Assembly: GCF_014873535.1 (NCBI RefSeq)
Contig: NZ_JADBEF010000001.1
Coordinates: 8,804,001-8,868,000, forward strand
Origin: Nonomuraea africana
GTDB taxonomy: Bacteria > Actinomycetota > Actinomycetes > Streptosporangiales > Streptosporangiaceae
Length of the DNA: 64,000 bases
Reading direction: 5' to 3'
Positions 29,830 through 37,965 of the stretch are shown here, in pieces (position 1 is the stretch's first letter; every line of letters starts with the position of its first letter). A program made the translations under genes and the position numbers. The notes beneath the pieces are model-generated. The model worked only from the letters and a program-made list of their open reading frames with translations. It was not told the DNA's origin and made no database searches.

Positions 29830-31131
29830 TCACGCCGGTCCGGCCCCAGAGGTGCTGGGGGTGGTGTCGTCGTCGGGCTCCCGCCCGGGAGTGAGGATGT
29901 CGAACCTGCGGATCAGGAAGCTGAACAGCAGGTAGTACAGGACGAAGTAGGCCAGCCCGATCAGGATGATCAGCACCAGCCCGTGCGTGTTGGACTTGGT
30001 GGCGTTGAGCAGCATGTCGATGACGCCCGCGGAGAAGTTGAAGCCGAGCCGGGTGTCCAGCGTCGCGAGCAGCGCCATCGACGCGCCCGTGAGCAGCGCG
30101 TGGACGACGAACAGCATCGGCGCGACGAAGATGAACGCGAACTCCACCGGCTCGGTGATCCCCGTGACGAACGCGGTCAGCGCGCCGCCCATCATGATGG
30201 AGCCCACCGCCGCGCGCTTGTGCCGCGGGGCCGCCCGCCAGATCGCCAGCGCGGCGCCGGGGATGCCGAACATCAGCACGGGATAGAAGCCGGTCATGAA
30301 GATGCCCGCGCCGTCCTGGCCGATCGCGTAGCACTTGAGGTCGCCCGCCGCGTGCACGCCGTTGACGGTGCACTCGGGGATGACGGTCCAGACGATCGAG
30401 TTGACGAAGTGGTGCAGGCCCAGGGGGATCAGGAGCCGGTTGGCCACGCCGTAGACGCCGGCGCCGAGCGCGGCGTGGGTGGCCAGCCAGTCGCCGAAGC
30501 TGGTGAGCGCGGTGCCGATGGGCGGCCAGATGAGCCCGAAGAGCACGCCGAGGGCGAGCGCCGCAACGGCGGTGACGATCGGGACGAAGCGCCTGCCGCC
30601 GAAGAAGGCGAGCCAGCTGGGAAGCTTGATCCGGTAGTAGCGCTGCCACAGCACGGCGGCCACCAGGCCGATCATGATGCCGCCCAGCACCCCTGTCGGC
30701 TGGGCGGAGGCCGCCTGGTTGATGACCGCCGAGCCGTCCTGCAGGGTGAGGGTGACCTTCGTCTTGACCGCTTCGCTGGTGGAGTCGAAGAACATCCGCC
30801 TGGTGACCTGGTCGAAGACGAGGTAGCCGACGAGGGCGGCGAGCGCGGTCGAGCCGTCCGCCTTCTTGGCGAACCCGATGGCCACACCGATCGCGAACAG
30901 CAGCGGCAGGTTGTCGAAGAGCGCGCCCCCGGCGGCGGCGAAGATCGAGGCCACCTTGTCGAGGAAGGCGTTGTCGGTACGGCCGAGCAGGTCGTCCTGG
31001 CCGAACCTGAGCAGCAGACCGGCGGCGGGCAGGACCGCGATGGGCATCATCAGCGACCGGCCGATGCGCTGCAGCACGGCGAACGCCGACGACCAGAACG
31101 ATGCGCCGCCCTCGGCGGCCGTTGCGCTCAT
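29830..31131 (-). CDS. PTS EIIC permease, N-acetylglucosamine type (first copy)
   Basis: A 433-residue PTS EIIC membrane protein with about ten hydrophobic segments. Family marks are LQRIGRSLMMPIAVLPAAGLLLRFG, IPLGLHHFVNSIVW and GITEPVEFAFIF. It lacks fused EIIB and EIIA domains. It imports GlcNAc (or a related sugar) with phosphorylation by the separate EIIB at 34571. It is a close paralogue of the next gene; two EIIC copies side by side parallel the nagE1/nagE2 pair of Streptomyces. Confidence 0.93.
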   Translation of the reverse strand: MSATAAEGGASFWSSAFAVLQRIGRSLMMPIAVLPAAGLLLRFGQDDLLGRTDNAFLDKVASIFAAAGGALFDNLPLLFAIGVAIGFAKKADGSTALAALVGYLVFDQVTRRMFFDSTSEAVKTKVTLTLQDGSAVINQAASAQPTGVLGGIMIGLVAAVLWQRYYRIKLPSWLAFFGGRRFVPIVTAVAALALGVLFGLIWPPIGTALTSFGDWLATHAALGAGVYGVANRLLIPLGLHHFVNSIVWTVIPECTVNGVHAAGDLKCYAIGQDGAGIFMTGFYPVLMFGIPGAALAIWRAAPRHKRAAVGSIMMGGALTAFVTGITEPVEFAFIFVAPMLFVVHALLTGASMALLATLDTRLGFNFSAGVIDMLLNATKSNTHGLVLIILIGLAYFVLYYLLFSFLIRRFDILTPGREPDDDTTPSTSGAGPA

Positions 31132-31217
31132 CCCGACTCCCCCGGCAGCTGCTCACGGGGGATGCCGGATATCTACCACGCGCTGTCCTGGGGAAACGCG
31201 GGCTTGGCGGGGCCGGG

Positions 31218-32555
31218 TCAGCCGGTGGCGGGTTTGGCGGGGGCGGCGCTCTCGCCGGAGTCGACGTCCACCTCGGGCTCCCGTCCCGGGGTCATGATGT
31301 TCAGCCGCCTGATCAGGAAGCTGAACACGACGTAGTACACCGCGCCGTAGATCACCCCGACGACCAGGATGCCCACGAGGTTGTGCGTGTTGGACTTGCT
31401 CGCGTTCAGCAGCATGTCGAGCAGCCCCGCCGAGAAGCCGAAGCCGAGCTGTCCGCCGATCAGCGTGGTCACCGCCATCGCGATGCCGGTGAGGACGGCG
31501 TGCGCCACCAGCAGCACCGGAGCGACGAACAGGAACGCGAACTCGATCGGCTCGGTGATGCCCGTGACGAAGGAGGCCAGCGCGGCCGAGAGCATGATGC
31601 CGCCCACGGCCTTCCGCTTGCCCGGCAGGGCCGCGCGCCAGATGGCCAGGGCGGCGGCGGGCAGGGCGAACATCATGATCGGGAAGAAGCCGGCCATGAA
31701 CTCGCCCGCGTTCGGGTCGCCGCCGAAGTAGCAGTTCCAGTCGCCGGCCAGGGTGCGCCCGCCGACCTGGCACTCGGGGACGACGTACCAGACGATCGAG
31801 TTGACGAAGTGGTGCAGGCCGAGCGGCACGAGCAGGCGGTTGAAGAACCCGTACAGGCCCGTCCCCACGGCCCCCGCGTCGGCCAGCGCCTTGCCCGCCT
31901 CGCCGATCCAGCCGCCGAGCACCGGCCAGATCCAGCCGATCAGCACGCCCAGCACCAGGGCCGCGATGGAGGTGACGATGGGCACGAAGCGGCGGCCGCC
32001 GAAGAAGGCCAGCCACGACGGCAGCTTGATGCGGTGGAAACGCTGCCAGAGGATCGCGGTCACCAGGCCGATCAGGATGCCGCCGAGCACCTTGGTCGGG
32101 TTCTGGATGCCGTAGTTGACGACCTCGGTGACCCCCTGGTCCTCGGCCTGGCGGATCAGGACCGTGTCGCGGATCGCCGAGTCGAAGAACATGACCTTGC
32201 TGACGCGGTCGAAGACGAGGTAGCCCACCACGGCCGCCAGCGCGGTCGAGCCGTCCCCCTTGCGGGCGAACCCGATCGCCACCCCGACCGCGAACAGCAG
32301 CGGCAGGTTCTCCAGCAGGGCCTCTCCAGCGGCGCCGAGCACCGCGGCGACGTGCGTCATCCAGGTGAAACCGGCCACGTCGGCCAGACCGCCGGGGTCG
32401 GCGCCGTTGGAGCCGAGCATGTCGGGCTGGCCGACGCGCAATAACAGCGCCGCGGCGGGAAGGGCCGCGATGGGCAGCATGAGCGAGCGGCCCAGGCGCT
32501 GGAGCACGGCCATGACGCGGGCGAACGGCGAAGGGATCGCGGCGGAGTCGTTCAC
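31218..32555 (-). CDS. PTS EIIC permease, N-acetylglucosamine type (second copy)
   Basis: A 445-residue EIIC paralogue with the same motifs (LQRLGRSLMLPIAALPAAALLLRVG, PLGLHHFVNSIVWYVVPEC, GITEPIEFAFLF). GTG 32555 is preferred because GGAGGAACG precedes it. It differs from its neighbour mainly in the extracellular insertions, so it may have different sugar preference. It lies between the dasR-like gene and the other EIIC on the same strand, and the three may share transcripts. Confidence 0.92.
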   Translation of the reverse strand: MNDSAAIPSPFARVMAVLQRLGRSLMLPIAALPAAALLLRVGQPDMLGSNGADPGGLADVAGFTWMTHVAAVLGAAGEALLENLPLLFAVGVAIGFARKGDGSTALAAVVGYLVFDRVSKVMFFDSAIRDTVLIRQAEDQGVTEVVNYGIQNPTKVLGGILIGLVTAILWQRFHRIKLPSWLAFFGGRRFVPIVTSIAALVLGVLIGWIWPVLGGWIGEAGKALADAGAVGTGLYGFFNRLLVPLGLHHFVNSIVWYVVPECQVGGRTLAGDWNCYFGGDPNAGEFMAGFFPIMMFALPAAALAIWRAALPGKRKAVGGIMLSAALASFVTGITEPIEFAFLFVAPVLLVAHAVLTGIAMAVTTLIGGQLGFGFSAGLLDMLLNASKSNTHNLVGILVVGVIYGAVYYVVFSFLIRRLNIMTPGREPEVDVDSGESAAPAKPATG

Positions 32556-32636
32556 CGGTCGTTCCTCCGGATGGTCGGGGGGAAGGGGAACGGGGTCGTG
32601 GCGTAGCACGTAGCATGCCGTACCCGCGCAGACCGG

Positions 32637-33377
32637 TCAGCCGCGACGGGTAGGAATCTCCAGCATGGTGCGCAACTGGTACCGATCGGCCCGGTAGGTG
32701 GAGACCCCGAGTTCGGCGCAGACCCCACCCGCGAACGAGCGTCGCTGCAACAGCAGCACCGCCCCTCCGCGCGGCAGCTTCAGCAGGTCGGCGTCGCTGG
32801 GATCGGCGAGGCCGCCGTCGATGGTCAGCTCGCCCGCGTCCATGACGATCCCGTAGCGCTGCTCGAGCAACTGGTACAGCGAGCGCCCCGTGAGGTCGTG
32901 GTCGGCCAGGTCGGGCGCCAGGGAGACGGGGATGTGCGCGCGCTCGATCGACAGCGGTTCACCGTCGGCGGTCCGCAGCCGCTCGATGAAGTGCACCTCC
33001 TCTCCCGGCTGGATCCCCAGCTCCTTGGCCAGGTGCGCGCTCGCGCGCACGATGCGTCTGTCGAGGTCGCGCGAGCCGGGTTCGAGGCCCCGGGCGCGCA
33101 TGTCGTTGGTGAAGGAGGTGAGCTGGAGGGCCAGCTCGATCTTCGGCCTGGCGACGAACGTCCCCTTGCCCGGCACCCGGTGCAGGCGTCCTTCGGAGAC
33201 CAGATGGTCGACGGCCTGGCGGACGGTCATCCGCGACAGGCCGAAGCGCTGGCAGAGCTCGCGCTCGGACGGGATCGCCGCGCCGATGCTGAGCTCGTTG
33301 CTGTCTATGAGATCCAGCAGGATCTCGCGGAGCTGGAAGTACTTGGGCACCGGGCTGTCCGGATCGATATGCGCCAC
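32637..33377 (-). CDS. GntR/HutC-family regulator, DasR-like
   Basis: A 246-residue GntR regulator. The winged HTH is at 8-75 (PKYFQLREILLDLIDSNELSIGAAIPSERELCQRFGLSRMTVRQAVDHLVSEGRL) shown here only to mark the domain by its ends PKYFQL and SEGRL, with a UTRA effector domain at about 95-240. DasR senses GlcN-6-P and GlcNAc-6-P and represses PTS and chitin genes in Streptomyces. It is divergent from the SIS gene across a near-consensus dre palindrome and surrounded by GlcNAc PTS genes, which supports the name. Confidence 0.88.
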   Translation of the reverse strand: MAHIDPDSPVPKYFQLREILLDLIDSNELSIGAAIPSERELCQRFGLSRMTVRQAVDHLVSEGRLHRVPGKGTFVARPKIELALQLTSFTNDMRARGLEPGSRDLDRRIVRASAHLAKELGIQPGEEVHFIERLRTADGEPLSIERAHIPVSLAPDLADHDLTGRSLYQLLEQRYGIVMDAGELTIDGGLADPSDADLLKLPRGGAVLLLQRRSFAGGVCAELGVSTYRADRYQLRTMLEIPTRRG

Positions 33378-33424
33378 GGATCCTCCCCTCGATCTGACCT
33401 TGGCTGATGAGCTATGGTTCGTAC

Positions 33425-33446
33425 TGGTCTAGTCCGGACTAGACCA
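33425..33446. promoter_or_regulatory. dre-like DasR operator between dasR and the SIS gene
   Basis: TGGTCTAGTCC is followed directly by its exact reverse complement, giving a 22-bp perfect palindrome. Both outer halves match the DasR-responsive element TGGTCTAGACCA except near the centre, so it could be read as two overlapping dre sites. It is 36 bp from the SIS start and 48 bp from the dasR start. Confidence 0.85.
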
Positions 33447-33481
33447 CATGCCGGAAATAGGAGTCAAGCGATGGGGACAAG

Positions 33482-34516
33482 ATGACCACGAGAATGCGCA
33501 GCGAGATCGCCGAGCAGCCGGCCGCGCTGCGGGCCACCCTGGACTCCTTGCTCCCCCGAGTCGGCGAGGTCAAGGCGCTCGGCGAGCAGACCCGGCAGCT
33601 GCTGTTCATCGCGCGCGGAACCTCCGACAACGCCGCAGTCTACGGCCGCTACCTGGTGGAATCGCACGCGGGCCGCCTGTCGGCGCTGGCCGCCCCCTCC
33701 ATCGCCACCACCTACAGGCGCAAGCTCGACCTCGACGGCGTGCTGGCCGTGGCGATCTCCCAGTCCGGCAAGACCGAGGAGATCGTCGAGACGCTGACCT
33801 GGGCCAAGGAGTGCGGCGCCAGGACCGTCGGCATCACCAACGGCGGCGAGGACAGCCCGCTGGCCCAGGCGGCCGACCTCGCGCTGGTCACGCTCGCCGG
33901 CGAGGAGAAGGCGGTCCCCGCCACCAAGACCTACACCACGCAGCTGGCGGCGCTGGCCGTGCTCGCGCTGGGCCTCGGCGCCGACGTGGACGCCGCCGAC
34001 CTGCAGCGGGTGCCCGACGCGGTCGAGAAGCTGATCGCCGAGCCGGGCGACCTCGACGCGGTCGTCGAGGGGCTGGCCGACAAGCACGGTGTGGTCGTCT
34101 CGGGCCGCGGCCTGGCCTTCTCCACCGCGCTGGAGACCGCGCTGAAGCTCAAAGAGGCCTGCTACCTGCACGCCATGGGCCTCTCGTACGCCGATCTGCT
34201 GCACGGCCCGATCGCCGTGGTCGACGAGGACACCCCCGCGCTGCTGGTCGCGGCGGAGAACAGCCCGACGCTGGCCGGCACGGTCGCGCTGGCCGAGCGC
34301 GTGGTCGGCGCCGGCGCGGCGGCCTTCACGGTGGGCGGCGGCGCGGCGCTGGCCAAGGCGGGTACGGCCGCGCTGAACGGCCCCGACCTGCCCGAATGGG
34401 TCGCCCCGATGGGCCTGATCGTCCCGGGTCAGCTGCTCACCGAGGCCCTCGCCCGGCGGCTCGGCATCGACCCTGACGCGCCGCGCGGCCTCAACAAGGT
34501 GACCCAGACCGACTGA
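33482..34516 (+). CDS. SIS domain sugar-phosphate isomerase/deaminase (GlmS isomerase-like)
   Basis: A 344-residue protein of two SIS domains resembling the isomerase half of GlmS, without the glutaminase domain. Motifs include ARGTSDNAAVYGRYLVE, ISQSGKTEEIVETL and GRGLAFSTALETALKLKEACYLHA. It probably converts glucosamine-6-phosphate and fructose-6-phosphate, acting as a deaminase-type enzyme in amino-sugar use. The ATG at 33482 lies 36 bp from the DasR site. It is the first gene of the plus-strand run SIS-EIIB-EIIA. Confidence 0.9.
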   Translation: MTTRMRSEIAEQPAALRATLDSLLPRVGEVKALGEQTRQLLFIARGTSDNAAVYGRYLVESHAGRLSALAAPSIATTYRRKLDLDGVLAVAISQSGKTEEIVETLTWAKECGARTVGITNGGEDSPLAQAADLALVTLAGEEKAVPATKTYTTQLAALAVLALGLGADVDAADLQRVPDAVEKLIAEPGDLDAVVEGLADKHGVVVSGRGLAFSTALETALKLKEACYLHAMGLSYADLLHGPIAVVDEDTPALLVAAENSPTLAGTVALAERVVGAGAAAFTVGGGAALAKAGTAALNGPDLPEWVAPMGLIVPGQLLTEALARRLGIDPDAPRGLNKVTQTD

Positions 34517-34570
34517 TCGCCCACGATCGTTTAGCCTGGTCACAGAGACGTAACGACGAGGGAGGACCAC

Positions 34571-34807
34571 ATGGCGGCGGACGCGAACGCGATCATCGCC
34601 GGGCTCGGTGGTGCGGCCAACATCATCGAGATAGAGCCGTGCATCACGCGGCTGCGCACCGAGGTGCACGATGCCTCCAAGGTCGACCAGGCGGCGCTCA
34701 AGGCCGCAGGGGCTCACGGGGTGATGGCCGCGGGCAACGTCGTCCAGGTCGTGGTCGGTCCCGAGGCCGACACGATCGCCAGCGACATCGAGGACATCAT
34801 CGGCTAG
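34571..34807 (+). CDS. PTS EIIB component, glucose/GlcNAc family
   Basis: A 78-residue single-domain EIIB. The phospho-accepting Cys is C24 in IEPCITRLR, and the AAGAHGVMAAGNVVQVVVGPEA stretch is typical of the GlcNAc/glucose family. It takes phosphate from EIIA and passes it to sugar entering through EIIC. A GAGGGAGGA Shine-Dalgarno precedes the ATG. One EIIB must serve two EIIC paralogues. Its stop codon lies at the foot of an 18-bp hairpin. Confidence 0.93.
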   Translation: MAADANAIIAGLGGAANIIEIEPCITRLRTEVHDASKVDQAALKAAGAHGVMAAGNVVQVVVGPEADTIASDIEDIIG

Positions 34808-34844
34808 AGCGCCGGCGGCGGGGTCCCCCCGCCGCCGGCGCTCT
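34806..34844 (+). terminator. 18-bp stem-loop between EIIB and EIIA
   Basis: A perfect 18-bp stem (34806-34823 with 34827-34844) has a 3-nt loop. It starts within the EIIB stop codon and ends 16 bp before the EIIA start. No U-run follows, so partial termination or an RNA-processing or stability role is possible. Confidence 0.7.
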
Positions 34845-34860
34845 GCTGCAGGGGGGACCA

Positions 34861-35307
34861 ATGACCAGCGTTCTCGCCCCGGTTGACGGGGCCGCGGTCG
34901 GGCTGGGCGCCGTGCCCGATCCGGTGTTCTCGGCGGGCATGGTGGGGCCGGGAACGGCGATCGATCCGGAGCGGGGGCCGGGAAAGGCTGTGGCGCCGAT
35001 CGACGGGAAGATCATGAAGCTGCATCCGCACGCCTACGTCATCGTGGGGGACGACGGCAGGGGCGTGCTGGTCCACCTGGGCATCGACACGGTCCAGCTC
35101 AAGGGCGAGGGCTTCAGGCTGCTGGCGGCCGAAGGCGACAGGGTCAGCGCGGGCCAGCCGGTCGTGGCGTGGGACCCCGCCGTGATCGAGGCGGGCGGGC
35201 GCTCGCCCGTCTGCCCGGTGGTGGCGCTCGACGCCAGGGCGGAGTCGGTGACCGAGATGGCTCACGGACCCGTCCACGTGGGGGACGAGCTCTTCCAATG
35301 GGCGTAG
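34861..35307 (+). CDS. crr: PTS EIIA component, glucose (Crr) family
   Basis: A 148-residue single-domain EIIA. The phospho-His is H72 (GVLVHLGIDTV) with partner H57 (HPHAYVIV), equivalent to H90 and H75 of E. coli EIIAGlc. It links HPr to EIIB and in Streptomyces also has regulatory roles. The 3' end overlaps the HAD gene by 10 bp. Confidence 0.94.
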   Translation: MTSVLAPVDGAAVGLGAVPDPVFSAGMVGPGTAIDPERGPGKAVAPIDGKIMKLHPHAYVIVGDDGRGVLVHLGIDTVQLKGEGFRLLAAEGDRVSAGQPVVAWDPAVIEAGGRSPVCPVVALDARAESVTEMAHGPVHVGDELFQWA

Positions 35308-35942
35308 ATCCGAAGCGGGGACGGGTGCGTGCCGTGGCCCTGTTCGACCTCGACGGCACGCTGATCGACACCGAGCGGCGCAACAGGGTGATCTGGCAGA
35401 TGCTGCTCGACAACCACGACCTCGACCACGACGTGGCCGTTTTCATGGGGCGCAGGGGCCGTGACGTGCTCCCTGAGATCTTCCCCGGCCACGACGTGGA
35501 GCAGCTGATCGCCGAGGTGTTCAGCTATGACGACCATCCTGACCTGCCCGATGTCGCCCCCGTTCCGGGGGCCGCCGAACTGGTCCGCAAGGTCTCCGCG
35601 TACGGCTCGCGCATCGGCCTGGTGACCTCCGCCCGCCGCGAGTGGGCGGAGACGCGTCTCGACCAGGTCGGGGTCAGGCACCTGTTCGAGGTGCTCGTGA
35701 CGGCGGAGGACGTGGAGGTCGGCAAGCCCGACCCCGCGGGGTTCCTCCTGGCCGCCGCCCGGCTGAGGGTGAAACCTGATGATTGCGTAGTCTTCGAGGA
35801 CTCGGTGGCGGGGATATCCGCGGCGAAAGCGGCGGGTATGAAGTGCGTGGGAGTGGCCACCACCCACGCCGGCGAGGACCTGGCCGACGCCGACCTCGTG
35901 GTCGCTGATCTGACCGCGGTCGGCTGGCCCCCGTTTTCCTGA
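35298..35942 (+). CDS. HAD-superfamily phosphatase (beta-phosphoglucomutase-like)
   Basis: A 214-residue HAD hydrolase. Motif I is FDLDGTLIDTERRN, motif II LVTSARREW, motif III with K in EVGKPDPAGFLLAA and motif IV VVFEDSVAGISAAKAAG. A helical cap lies between motifs I and II. The start ATG at 35298 lies inside the EIIA gene (10-bp overlap), so translation is coupled and the enzyme likely removes sugar phosphates made by this PTS; that role is inference. Confidence 0.88.
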   Translation: MGVDPKRGRVRAVALFDLDGTLIDTERRNRVIWQMLLDNHDLDHDVAVFMGRRGRDVLPEIFPGHDVEQLIAEVFSYDDHPDLPDVAPVPGAAELVRKVSAYGSRIGLVTSARREWAETRLDQVGVRHLFEVLVTAEDVEVGKPDPAGFLLAAARLRVKPDDCVVFEDSVAGISAAKAAGMKCVGVATTHAGEDLADADLVVADLTAVGWPPFS

Positions 35943-35948
35943 GTCCAG

Positions 35949-35962
35949 CTGGTCTGGACCGG
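35949..35962. promoter_or_regulatory. dre-like DasR operator upstream of ptsH
   Basis: CTGGTCTGGACCGG resembles the DasR site (TGGTCTAGACCA) with changes at the centre and one edge. It lies 20 bp before the ptsH start, where DasR binding would control ptsHI. Confidence 0.6.
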
Positions 35963-35981
35963 CACACTAGGAGGATCCCCA

Positions 35982-36239
35982 ATGGCCGAGCGCAAGGTGA
36001 CCGTCGAGGCGGAGGTCGGCCTGCACGCCCGACCGGCGGCGACGTTCGTGCAGGCGGCGGCGAAGGCGAGCATCGACGTCACCGTGGCCAAGCCGGGCGG
36101 CGAGCCCGTCAACGCCAAGAGCATCCTCATGGTGATGGGGCTCGACGTGCGCCAGGGCGAGACGGTTGTGATCAGGGCCGAGGGTGAGGGCGCGGAGGAA
36201 CTGCTCGACGAGCTCGCCGCGATCGCATCGGCGCCATGA
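35982..36239 (+). CDS. ptsH: PTS phosphocarrier protein HPr
   Basis: An 85-residue HPr. The active His is H15 (GLHARPAATFVQ) and the NAKSILMVMGLDVRQG motif carries the conserved Ser. It receives phosphate from EI. A CTAGGAGGAT Shine-Dalgarno precedes the ATG. Its stop overlaps the ptsI start (ATGA). Confidence 0.97.
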   Translation: MAERKVTVEAEVGLHARPAATFVQAAAKASIDVTVAKPGGEPVNAKSILMVMGLDVRQGETVVIRAEGEGAEELLDELAAIASAP

Positions 36240-37906
36240 CCGTCGCGGGGGTGGGGGTGAGCCCGGGTATCGGGCACGGCCCCGTCTACGTGCTGATCGC
36301 TTCGGTGCCCGAACCCCCCGAGGGCGCCACCTACACGGGCGACGCGGATCAGGAGAAGGCGCGGGCGCACGCCGCGCTGGAGAAGGTCGCGAGCGACCTG
36401 GAGGCGCGTGGCATCAGGGCCGGCGGCGAGGCCAAGGACGTGCTCGCCGCCCAGGCGATGATGGCCCGCGACCCCGGCCTGGCCGTGGGCGTCGACGCGC
36501 TGATCGATCAGGGCACGGCCGCGGCCAGGGCGGTCTACGAGTCGTTCGGCACCTACCGCGACCTGCTGACCTCGGCGGGCGGCTATCTGGGCGAGCGGGC
36601 CGCCGACCTCGACGACATCAGGGACCGCACGATCGCCGTGCTGACCGGGCGGCCGATGCCCGGCGTGCCGGATGTGGCGGCCGAGCCGTACGTGCTGGTG
36701 GCGAGGGATCTGGCGCCCGCCGACACGGCGCTGCTGTCCAAGGAAGTCGTGGCCGCCTTCGTGACGGAGGAGGGCGGCCCGACCAGCCACACCGCGATCC
36801 TGGCGCGGGCGATGGGCGTGCCCGCGGTGGTGGCGGCGCGCGGCGCGACAACGCTGACGCCCGGTGTCCGCGTGCTGGTGGACGGCGCGGCCGGCACGGT
36901 CACCGTCGATCCCGGCGAGCGGGAGGTGGCCGAGGCCCGCCGGCGCGCGGCGGCGAGGGACCGGGCGATCGGGGCTGCGACGGGTCCCGGCGGGACCTCC
37001 GACGGGCACGCCGTGCCGCTGCTGGCCAACATCGGCGGGCCGGGCGAGGTGAAGGGGGCGCTGGAGCACGGCGCGGAGGGCGTCGGGCTCTACCGCACGG
37101 AGTTCCTCTTCCTCGACAGGAGGCAGCCGCCGACGGGGGCCGAGCAGGAGACGGCCTACCGCGCCGTGCTGGAGGCCTTCCCCCGCGGAAAGGTCGTGGT
37201 CCGCACGCTCGACGCGGGCGCCGACAAGCCGCTGGCGTTCCTGCCGCACCAGGGCGAGGAGCCGAACCCGGCGCTCGGCGAGCGGGGCCTGCGGCTGTTC
37301 AGAGCGCATCCCGAGGTGATGGCCGAGCAGCTCGACGCGCTGGCGCGAGCGGCCGTGGGGCTGCCCGCCGAGCTGCAGGTGATGGCACCGATGGTGGCCA
37401 CGGTGGAGGAGGCGACCTGGTTCACCGAGGCGTGCAGGGCCAGGGGGCTGCATTCGGCCGGCGTGATGATCGAGATTCCCGCGGCGGCACTGCGCGCGCG
37501 GGATCTGGCCGCGGCCGTGGACTTCTTCTCGATCGGCACCAACGACCTGGCGCAGTACACGTTCGCGGCCGACCGCCAGGTGGGCGCGTTGAGCGCGCTG
37601 CAGGACGCCTGGCAGCCCGCGCTGCTCGACCTGATCGCCGCGGCGGTGGGCGAGCACGGCACGCCCTGCGGGGTGTGCGGCGAGGCGGCGGCCGATCCCG
37701 TGCTGGCGTGCGTGCTGGTCGGGCTGGGTGTGGCGACGCTGTCGATGAGCGCTCCCGCGCTGCCTGCCGTACGGGCCGGGCTGGCGGGGCACACGCTGGC
37801 GCAGTGCAGGGCCGCGGCCGCGGACGCCAGGGCGCAGAGCACGGCGGCGGGGGCGCGGGCGGCGGCTCGCGCGGCTCTTCCCGGGCTGGACGCACTCGGC
37901 CTGTAG
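36236..37906 (+). CDS. ptsI: PTS enzyme I (PEP-protein phosphotransferase)
   Basis: A 556-residue EI. The phosphohistidine H185 lies in GGPTSHTAILARAMG. The C-terminal PEP-binding barrel has GVGLYRTEFLFLDR, RTLDAGADKPL, GVMIEIPAAAL and FFSIGTNDLAQY. It starts the phosphorelay from PEP to HPr. Coupled to ptsH by a 4-bp overlap. Confidence 0.97.
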   Translation: MTVAGVGVSPGIGHGPVYVLIASVPEPPEGATYTGDADQEKARAHAALEKVASDLEARGIRAGGEAKDVLAAQAMMARDPGLAVGVDALIDQGTAAARAVYESFGTYRDLLTSAGGYLGERAADLDDIRDRTIAVLTGRPMPGVPDVAAEPYVLVARDLAPADTALLSKEVVAAFVTEEGGPTSHTAILARAMGVPAVVAARGATTLTPGVRVLVDGAAGTVTVDPGEREVAEARRRAAARDRAIGAATGPGGTSDGHAVPLLANIGGPGEVKGALEHGAEGVGLYRTEFLFLDRRQPPTGAEQETAYRAVLEAFPRGKVVVRTLDAGADKPLAFLPHQGEEPNPALGERGLRLFRAHPEVMAEQLDALARAAVGLPAELQVMAPMVATVEEATWFTEACRARGLHSAGVMIEIPAAALRARDLAAAVDFFSIGTNDLAQYTFAADRQVGALSALQDAWQPALLDLIAAAVGEHGTPCGVCGEAAADPVLACVLVGLGVATLSMSAPALPAVRAGLAGHTLAQCRAAAADARAQSTAAGARAAARAALPGLDALGL

Positions 37907-37965
37907 CCGCCGGATGAGCGTCGAGTCGGCCGCAACACCCCGATACGGCCGATAGCTTGGAGGGC

